Position numbers and translations under genes: made by a program
NCBI RefSeq assembly: GCF_001183985.1
Contig: NZ_LFZW01000001.1
Coordinates: forward strand, 145,261 to 209,260
Direction of reading: 5' to 3'
Source: Peribacillus loiseleuriae
GTDB taxonomy: Bacteria; Bacillota; Bacilli; Bacillales; DSM-1321
Length of the DNA: 64,000 bases
Notes under the pieces: generated by a model
Database searches by the model: none
The model's input: only the letters and a program-made list of their open reading frames with translations
What the model was told of the DNA's origin: nothing
Part shown: positions 58,574 through 64,000 of the stretch, one piece after another
Position numbering within the stretch: position 1 is the first letter of the stretch
How the letters are laid out: every line of letters begins with the position of its first letter

Positions 58574-58705
58574 TCATTTTTTTGATGAGCATTCTGTACA
58601 CTTAACCGCGTAGGATTCTGCTTGTTCATCAATATGATGACCGCAGTCCGGACATTGTTTAGGTGGTAAGTTTCTGAAGAATTCCATCGGTTTTTTTGTT
58701 TGCAT
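58574..58705 (-). CDS. yhfH: YhfH-family zinc-ribbon small protein
   Basis: 43-residue protein missed by length-limited gene callers. It reads MQTKKPMEFFRNLPPKQCPD and then CGHHIDEQAESYAVKCTECS plus SKK. CPDC and CTEC form a zinc ribbon like that of B. subtilis YhfH (46 residues), of unknown function. The minus-strand ATG at 58705 is preceded by AAAAAAGGAGGAACTACAC, a strong ribosome-binding site. A 17-bp terminator palindrome follows 5 nt after the stop. Expression in spores or stress has been suggested for the family but cannot be seen here. Confidence 0.88.
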   Translation of the reverse strand: MQTKKPMEFFRNLPPKQCPDCGHHIDEQAESYAVKCTECSSKK

Positions 58706-59027
58706 GTGTAGTTCCTCCTTTTTTATAGTACAGATCCAATTTATTGTTTGTTGTTATAATACAGTATATACCCATTCGTTAAAAATGTATAGATAATTAA
58801 CTGAAAAATAAAATAATTTTTCGTAATCCAATACTCTTGAGTTTTTTTGCCACACTCGTTTAAAAATTATGGGAGAAATGGATATTCCATTTGGCAAATA
58901 TCCTATCTTCGTGTTATTAAAAGTGTGAAGATCGTGGAGATTGAATATATCGAATAATAAAGAGAAAAGGAGAATAAGTAGATTTGGTTAATGGTAGGGG
59001 ACAACTGGGGTGATTTCCAATCATTTT
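58706..59027. other. Divergent intergenic region of yhfH and trhO
   Basis: About 320 nt, AT-rich, without genes. AAAAGGAG at about 58965 is not followed by a usable frame. Confidence 0.5.
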
Positions 59028-59057
59028 TTGACGATTATGCAGTTTTATTGGTATAAT
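59028..59057 (+). promoter_or_regulatory. Probable promoter of trhO
   Basis: TTGACG (59028-59033), 18-nt spacer, TATAAT (59052-59057). Confidence 0.65.
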
Positions 59058-59135
59058 ATTTAGCTGTAAGAGTAAAGTGTCTAAAAGGATCACCTTTTAT
59101 ATCTTGCAAATATAATTGGATAGGTGGTAATAAGA

Positions 59136-60104
59136 ATGTTAGAAAGTAAACCGTACAGAGTATTGCTGTACTATTATTATGTCACGATTGAGAACCCAGA
59201 GGAATTTGCAGCTGCACATCTTGCTTGGTGTAAAGAACAAGAGCTAAAGGGGCGCATTTTAGTTGCAAATGAAGGGATTAACGGGACTGTATCAGGTACC
59301 ATTGAACAAACTGATGCGTACATCAACATGATGAAAAGCGATCCTCGATTTGAAGGAATCGTATTTAAAATAGATGAAGCTGACGGACACGCATTTAAGA
59401 AAATGCATGTCAGACCACGAAATGAGTTAGTCACGCTTCGTTTGGAAGATGATATTAATCCACTCGAGGTTACTGGCCGTTACTTAAGTCCAACGGAATT
59501 TTTAGAAGGACTTCAAGATGAAAATACCATTGTTCTAGATGCAAGAAATGATTATGAATACGAGTTAGGACATTTCAGAAATGCCATTAAACCAGATATT
59601 CAATCTTTCCGTGAGCTACCACAATGGGTACGCGATAACAAAGAAATGTTAGAAGGTAAAAAGGTATTAACCTATTGTACAGGCGGTATTCGCTGTGAGA
59701 AATTCTCTGGCTGGCTTGTAAGAGAAGGGTTTGAAGATGTAGGTCAGCTTCATGGCGGGATTGCCACATACGGAAAAGACCCTGAAGTACAAGGCGAGCT
59801 TTGGGATGGACAAATGTATGTATTCGATGAGCGAATTTCTGTTCCGATCAATCAAAAGGAACATGTCATTGTCGGCCGCGATTATTTCACTGATGAGCCT
59901 TGTGAACGTTATATTAATTGTGCAAATCCTGAGTGTAATAAACAAATCCTTGCATCAGAGGAAAATGAACACAAATATATGCGCAGCTGTACACATGAGT
60001 GCCGCGTACATCCACGTAACCTTTACGTAAAGCAACACAATCTAACAGATGAAGAATGGGCTGAAAGAGCAAGCCAGCTTACTGAACCAATTGCTACGAA
60101 ATAA
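59136..60104 (+). CDS. trhO: tRNA uridine-34 hydroxylase TrhO (rhodanese-like, YbfQ)
   Basis: Oxygen-dependent enzyme forming 5-hydroxyuridine at the wobble position of tRNAs. The 322 residues match B. subtilis YbfQ in length. An N-terminal UPF0176 acylphosphatase-like domain (about 5-100: [20 protein letters not shown]) precedes a rhodanese domain (about 120-220) with the active Cys in [16 protein letters not shown], then a Cys-rich C-terminus (CANPECNK ... [11 protein letters not shown]). ATG 59136 is preferred over GTG 59124; TAGGTGGT is upstream. Own promoter and terminator. Confidence 0.93.
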   Translation: MLESKPYRVLLYYYYVTIENPEEFAAAHLAWCKEQELKGRILVANEGINGTVSGTIEQTDAYINMMKSDPRFEGIVFKIDEADGHAFKKMHVRPRNELVTLRLEDDINPLEVTGRYLSPTEFLEGLQDENTIVLDARNDYEYELGHFRNAIKPDIQSFRELPQWVRDNKEMLEGKKVLTYCTGGIRCEKFSGWLVREGFEDVGQLHGGIATYGKDPEVQGELWDGQMYVFDERISVPINQKEHVIVGRDYFTDEPCERYINCANPECNKQILASEENEHKYMRSCTHECRVHPRNLYVKQHNLTDEEWAERASQLTEPIATK

Positions 60105-60117
60105 TGAATGTAATGAA

Positions 60118-60156
60118 AAACACCTCACTTCCGAAAGGAAATGAGGTGTTTTTTGA
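60118..60156 (+). terminator. Terminator after trhO
   Basis: AACACCTCACTTCC-GAAA-GGAAATGAGGTGTT (one mismatch), then TTTTG. The A-run on the left could also serve the convergent chemoreceptor gene. Confidence 0.88.
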
Positions 60157-60212
60157 ATAAGCTACAACAGTAAATAATCATGTAGGTAGGCCACGCCGAC
60201 TTTACTATCTTC

Positions 60213-61898
60213 CTAAGCTCGAATACCCTTTGTCTGTTCGCCTAGCTTGCTAGATAAATCATTGAGCACTTTCCCGATTTCATACGTTCCTTTATATTGT
60301 TCTAGTTGTTCTTGAAAGCTGGATAGCATTTGTTCAGCGCTAGCACTTGTCTGCTGTGATAGTGCTACGTATCTTTCGGAAGATTGTTCAACTTCTGGTA
60401 GGGAATTTTGCAAGTTTTTTAAGATCGATTCAATGAACCGAAGCTTAACGTTGACCTCATCAACATGTGAACTCCATAAATCAATCGAGTCTTTACTCTT
60501 TGATGCTACTTGGACATTTTTGTTGACAATATGATAAATATCCTCAAACTCACGATGTGTCTGGTTGGTTATCCCCTCCATTTGCCCCATCGTTGTAGCG
60601 ATTTCTTCAGCTGCTTTGGAAGATTCATTAGCGAGCTTTCTGACTTCTGTTGCAACAACGGAGAATCCCTTACCGGCTTCACCTGCTCTTGCGGCCTCGA
60701 TCGTTGCGTTCAGAGCCAGCAATTTCGTCTGTTCAGCAACGGACTGAATCAATGAGACGATGGAAGTGACGGAGACTGAATGAGTTTTCAATGTATCCAT
60801 CGTTTGTGTGATGTGTTTAAATTCTTTTTGAAATAAACCTAGTTCATTTACTAGCTGATCCATATGGTTTTTCCCGCTAAGAGAAGAAGCCTCCATCGTT
60901 TTCGAGATGTCAAAAATATGTTGCATTTCCTGAAAGGTCTGGTAAATATCTGCCTTCATTCTTTCAAAAGCAACCATGGATACTTCAGAGCTAACGGCTG
61001 TTTCATCTGCGGCTTTTTTGACCGTTTCTACTTCATTTATCAATTCCTGATTTCGGACTAAAACAACATTTGAGGAAGTTTGCAGCTTGGCTCCGGTTGT
61101 ATGTAATTGATTAGTGGTTGAGCCTATGTTTTGTAGCATGCTTTTCACTGTGAGTAATAATGATTCGAAGCTTTTAACAAGAGATGTTACTTCTGCTGAG
61201 CTCCTTGGGATATCTTTAAGCGATATATCAAAATTACCTTCACGGGCTTCTTTCATGAGCCCACGTAGTTTTTCTAAAGGCCTTGTCAATTGATTAACGA
61301 GTACGATGACAAGAAGAGCTGTAATAATTACACAAGCAATCGTGACTGTGAGAATTGAAAATGCCATTTCATGTATTTTAGTCAAATAGACTTGTTGTGG
61401 TAGAGCGATGACAAAGGCGCCTTTGACTTCTTGAATTTGTTGAAAAGCAAATGTATAGGTAACACCGTTAATTTTTTTATGTAAAATGCCTTTTCCCTTT
61501 TTAGTGATTTCTGTTTGCAGAGACTCAGGGATTGTTATTGTCGTTCTCTGGCTTACAGAGAAAGGGATGGCTTCTTTTCCTTTAATGAGGAAGTAGTCAC
61601 TATGGAGGCCATCTTGACTCATATCCGCGTTTTGGCTTTTAATGACGCCCTCTATTTTTTTGTTGAAATTCTTTTCATCTCCTACATGAAGATACATGAG
61701 GTTTTGCGACATTTGATAAAAAAGCATAACTTCTCTTTTTAAACGTTGTTCGACAGCGGTCATCGTAGCATCTTTTGATTTTGCATAAGACATATAACTA
61801 ATAATACCGGACGTGAAAATTAAGATAAATATTATAAATAGTAAGAGTTTGGTCTTTAAGGACCAGTTTGCATAAAAATTAAATAATTTTCCCATCAT
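60213..61898 (-). CDS. Methyl-accepting chemotaxis protein
   Basis: Chemoreceptor of 561 residues. Two membrane helices (about 16-36 and 180-202) enclose an extracytoplasmic sensor of about 140 residues resembling a single Cache-type domain ([20 protein letters not shown] ... [20 protein letters not shown]). A HAMP domain follows (about 203-256: [20 protein letters not shown]). The signalling domain holds the tip sequence [22 protein letters not shown] in slightly varied, conserved form. The ATG at 61898 or the next at 61895 follows GAAGAGGTGG. Gene stands alone; the ligand is unknown. Confidence 0.92.
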   Translation of the reverse strand: MMGKLFNFYANWSLKTKLLLFIIFILIFTSGIISYMSYAKSKDATMTAVEQRLKREVMLFYQMSQNLMYLHVGDEKNFNKKIEGVIKSQNADMSQDGLHSDYFLIKGKEAIPFSVSQRTTITIPESLQTEITKKGKGILHKKINGVTYTFAFQQIQEVKGAFVIALPQQVYLTKIHEMAFSILTVTIACVIITALLVIVLVNQLTRPLEKLRGLMKEAREGNFDISLKDIPRSSAEVTSLVKSFESLLLTVKSMLQNIGSTTNQLHTTGAKLQTSSNVVLVRNQELINEVETVKKAADETAVSSEVSMVAFERMKADIYQTFQEMQHIFDISKTMEASSLSGKNHMDQLVNELGLFQKEFKHITQTMDTLKTHSVSVTSIVSLIQSVAEQTKLLALNATIEAARAGEAGKGFSVVATEVRKLANESSKAAEEIATTMGQMEGITNQTHREFEDIYHIVNKNVQVASKSKDSIDLWSSHVDEVNVKLRFIESILKNLQNSLPEVEQSSERYVALSQQTSASAEQMLSSFQEQLEQYKGTYEIGKVLNDLSSKLGEQTKGIRA

Positions 61899-62092
61899 CC
61901 ACCTCTTCTTTCTGGGTCTAATTATCCATGAATGATGTTAAAAGTTTGTGAAGGTTATGTAAATTTTTTGTGTAGAAATGTTTGATTGCAGTTCGGAAAA
62001 TGAAGCAAATAAGTATTTCTGATAAATAGAAAAGACGTTATTATGGTAAATTAAAGATAGAAAACATATAGAAAAGGTGGTTTAAAGGATAG

Positions 62093-64000
62093 ATGGAAAT
62101 ATTTCTAATCGTTTTACTTCTGTTGTTCATCATTGGCCTATCCAGTATGATTAATCACTTTATACCATTCATTCCGGTACCGCTTATTCAAATCGCTTTG
62201 GGCGGGATAATGGCAATTTTGCCTATGGGCCTTCAAGTGCCAATGGAGCCTGAGTTGTTTTTTGTATTATTCATTGCACCGTTGTTATTCAATGATGGAA
62301 AAAATGTTCCGCGTAAGGCGCTATGGAAACTTAGAGTACCAATTTTATTATTAGCATTAGGACTAGTTTTTGTAACCGTTCTTGTAATCGGATATTTAAT
62401 TCATTGGTTGATTCCGTCTATTCCTTTACCAGCTGCTTTTGCGCTTGCAGCCATCCTTTCGCCGACCGATGTAGTGGCCGTCGGTGCCATGGCTAGCCGT
62501 GTTAAGCTACCGAAAAACATAATGCATACCCTTGAAGGAGAAGGATTAATGAATGATGCATCAGGTCTTGTAGCATTTAAGTTTGCTGTGGCGGCTACGG
62601 TAACGGGCTACTTTTCCTTAGCGGAAGCATCATTAAGCTTCATCATTATTGCTTTAGGGGGCCTTATCGGGGGTGCAATCATTGCCTTTGCTATTATCAG
62701 GCTGAGGGTCATAATCCGCCGACTGGGCATGGAAGATGTGACGATCCATATGCTCATTCAGATTTTGACCCCATTTGTGATTTATTTAAGCGTCGAACAT
62801 TTTCACCTTTCAGGAATCTTGGGTGTTGTAGCTGGTGGAATCGTCCATGCAATTGAAAGGGATCGTGAGCAGTCGCCGACGATAAAGCTGCAAATCGTTT
62901 CGAATAGTACCTGGTCTGTAATTTTATTTATTTTGAATGGTCTTGTTTTTGTCTTGCTTGGTTTGCAAGTGCCAGGTGTAGCGAACTCTATTTTCGAAAA
63001 CGCTGCTTTTAATAATATGGATGTGATCGGTTATATCATCGTAATCAGTGCGTCTCTATTCGTTCTCCGTTTCGTTTGGATATTGGCAGCATGGTGGACT
63101 GGCTGGAAGGTGAAGCAGGGAATAGTAAAGCCACCATTAAAAGCCATTGGGATTATGACTATTTCAGGTGTCCGAGGTGCTGTTACATTAGCGGGGGCCT
63201 TTACTATCCCATTTGCACTAGATGATGGCAGTCCGTTTCCAGAACGTTCATTAATCATTTTTATTGCGGCCGGAGTCATTTTGATGACACTTTTGGTTAC
63301 AAGTATTTTCTTGCCGGTTATTGCCCGATCAAAAGAAGAACAGACGGGTGAGAATAAAGCTGAAAAAGAAAAACGTGCCTTGATTCAATCGCATTCGGCG
63401 GCAATCAAAGCTGTGGAATCTTCCATTACAAATGAAAACCGCGAAGCTGCAATAAGAATTATCTCTAAATATAATGTAAGGATTAATCAAGCGCATGCAG
63501 CCGGGGGTCAAAAGAATCAATTGGAAATCAGAGAGAAAGAAAATAAGATTCGACTGATAGGACTTGAGGCAGAGGAACGAGAAATCATGAAATTTGTAAA
63601 AGCGGAACAAGTTGAACATGAAGTAGCAAACTTGTGCTTAGAGCATATTCGCAGAATGAAAATGGCGGTAACCAATCGAAAGAAATATCGTAGGCTGATA
63701 TCCTTCCTTGTGTTTAAAAAGCTGTTAGTAATGAGTAGTAGTCTATTTTTATCTAAAAAAAGAGAATTAATCGAGCAACGTAAAGAGGGTCTCCATAAAA
63801 TCATCGCAATGAAGGTGAAGACAGCTAAGGCAGCGATCAGAGAGATTAAGGAGCAAACAAATCCAGATGATAAGGGGATTTCTTTAATAGTGATCGCGGA
63901 ATATAGTTCTCTAATTTCAAGGTTAAAAAGGGAGACTAAAGCAAGTAAGGGGCACGAACAAGTAAACTTCGAGCGTGATTTACAATACACAGCCATTCAA
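62093..64000 (+). CDS. CPA1-family Na+/H+ antiporter, partial (runs off the window)
   Basis: The frame from ATG 62093 stays open to the last base (636 codons), so the C-terminus lies outside. The membrane part (about 1-410) has the family motifs LAAILSPTDVVAVGAMASRV, EGEGLMNDASGLVAFKFAVA (the ND ion-binding pair) and SGVRGAVTLAGAFTIP, typical of NhaP/YvgP (NhaK)-type antiporters exchanging Na+ or K+ for H+. A long hydrophilic, charged C-terminal domain (about 420 onward) is predicted to be cytoplasmic and helical. AAAGGAT and GGTGG lie upstream. Divergent from the chemoreceptor gene. Confidence 0.9.
   Translation, partial: MEIFLIVLLLLFIIGLSSMINHFIPFIPVPLIQIALGGIMAILPMGLQVPMEPELFFVLFIAPLLFNDGKNVPRKALWKLRVPILLLALGLVFVTVLVIGYLIHWLIPSIPLPAAFALAAILSPTDVVAVGAMASRVKLPKNIMHTLEGEGLMNDASGLVAFKFAVAATVTGYFSLAEASLSFIIIALGGLIGGAIIAFAIIRLRVIIRRLGMEDVTIHMLIQILTPFVIYLSVEHFHLSGILGVVAGGIVHAIERDREQSPTIKLQIVSNSTWSVILFILNGLVFVLLGLQVPGVANSIFENAAFNNMDVIGYIIVISASLFVLRFVWILAAWWTGWKVKQGIVKPPLKAIGIMTISGVRGAVTLAGAFTIPFALDDGSPFPERSLIIFIAAGVILMTLLVTSIFLPVIARSKEEQTGENKAEKEKRALIQSHSAAIKAVESSITNENREAAIRIISKYNVRINQAHAAGGQKNQLEIREKENKIRLIGLEAEEREIMKFVKAEQVEHEVANLCLEHIRRMKMAVTNRKKYRRLISFLVFKKLLVMSSSLFLSKKRELIEQRKEGLHKIIAMKVKTAKAAIREIKEQTNPDDKGISLIVIAEYSSLISRLKRETKASKGHEQVNFERDLQYTAIQ

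Overview
This 64-kb window reads as chromosomal DNA from a low-GC Gram-positive endospore-former of the Bacillaceae. The evidence is a B. subtilis-type rRNA/tRNA cluster next to sigW-rsiW-cdaA-cdaR-glmM-glmS, a glmS ribozyme, T-run terminators, strong GGAGG ribosome-binding sites with frequent TTG/GTG starts, and LicT, PhoP and CcpA type control sites. Species cannot be fixed from the window; a Peribacillus/Neobacillus-like bacillus is plausible.

Layout. 1-3.4 kb: the 3' two thirds of a 23S rRNA gene, a 5S gene and ten tRNA genes. 3.8-11 kb: envelope stress and cell-wall precursor block (SigW and its anti-sigma, c-di-AMP cyclase and regulator, GlmM, then GlmS behind its ribozyme). 11.2-13.1 kb: a complete-looking group II intron. 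13.1-19.6 kb: a poor region of small genes, broken genes (a VOC protein with a stop and a frameshift, another likely frameshifted gene), degenerate 20-nt repeats and an IS110 remnant. 19.7-24.9 kb: PucR-type regulator, MFS transporter and M20 amidohydrolase. 25-32 kb: accessory genes (zinc-ribbon PhnA-like protein, SMR efflux protein, FusB-type EF-G binding protein, GntR regulator with BrnQ), a MITE-like element and a TnpB fragment. 32-39 kb: an aryl-beta-glucoside operon with LicT, EIIBCA and two 6-phospho-beta-glucosidases, controlled by a cre overlapping its promoter and two LicT antiterminator sites. 40-48 kb: a four-gene Ugp-type ABC importer preceded by four PhoP-like repeats at an 11-bp period, followed by an MBL-fold protein and a cytosolic 5'-nucleotidase-like phosphoesterase. 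48-52 kb: a TPP-riboswitch-controlled pyrimidine-salvage transporter operon that ends in a TatD-family hydrolase. 52-58 kb: a cold-shock gene, a candidate antisense-strand small RNA, two tandem SEC-C/HTH paralogues lying between 169-bp inverted repeats, a candidate structured RNA and hflX. 58-64 kb: a tiny YhfH gene, trhO, a chemoreceptor and a CPA1 Na+/H+ antiporter cut by the window end.

The least explained parts are (a) the apparently Pho-controlled importer plus two cytosolic metallohydrolases, (b) the paired SEC-C/HTH proteins boxed by inverted repeats, and (c) the TatD enzyme inside a thiamin-salvage operon. All functional statements rest on motifs, lengths and context read by eye; no database search was run.
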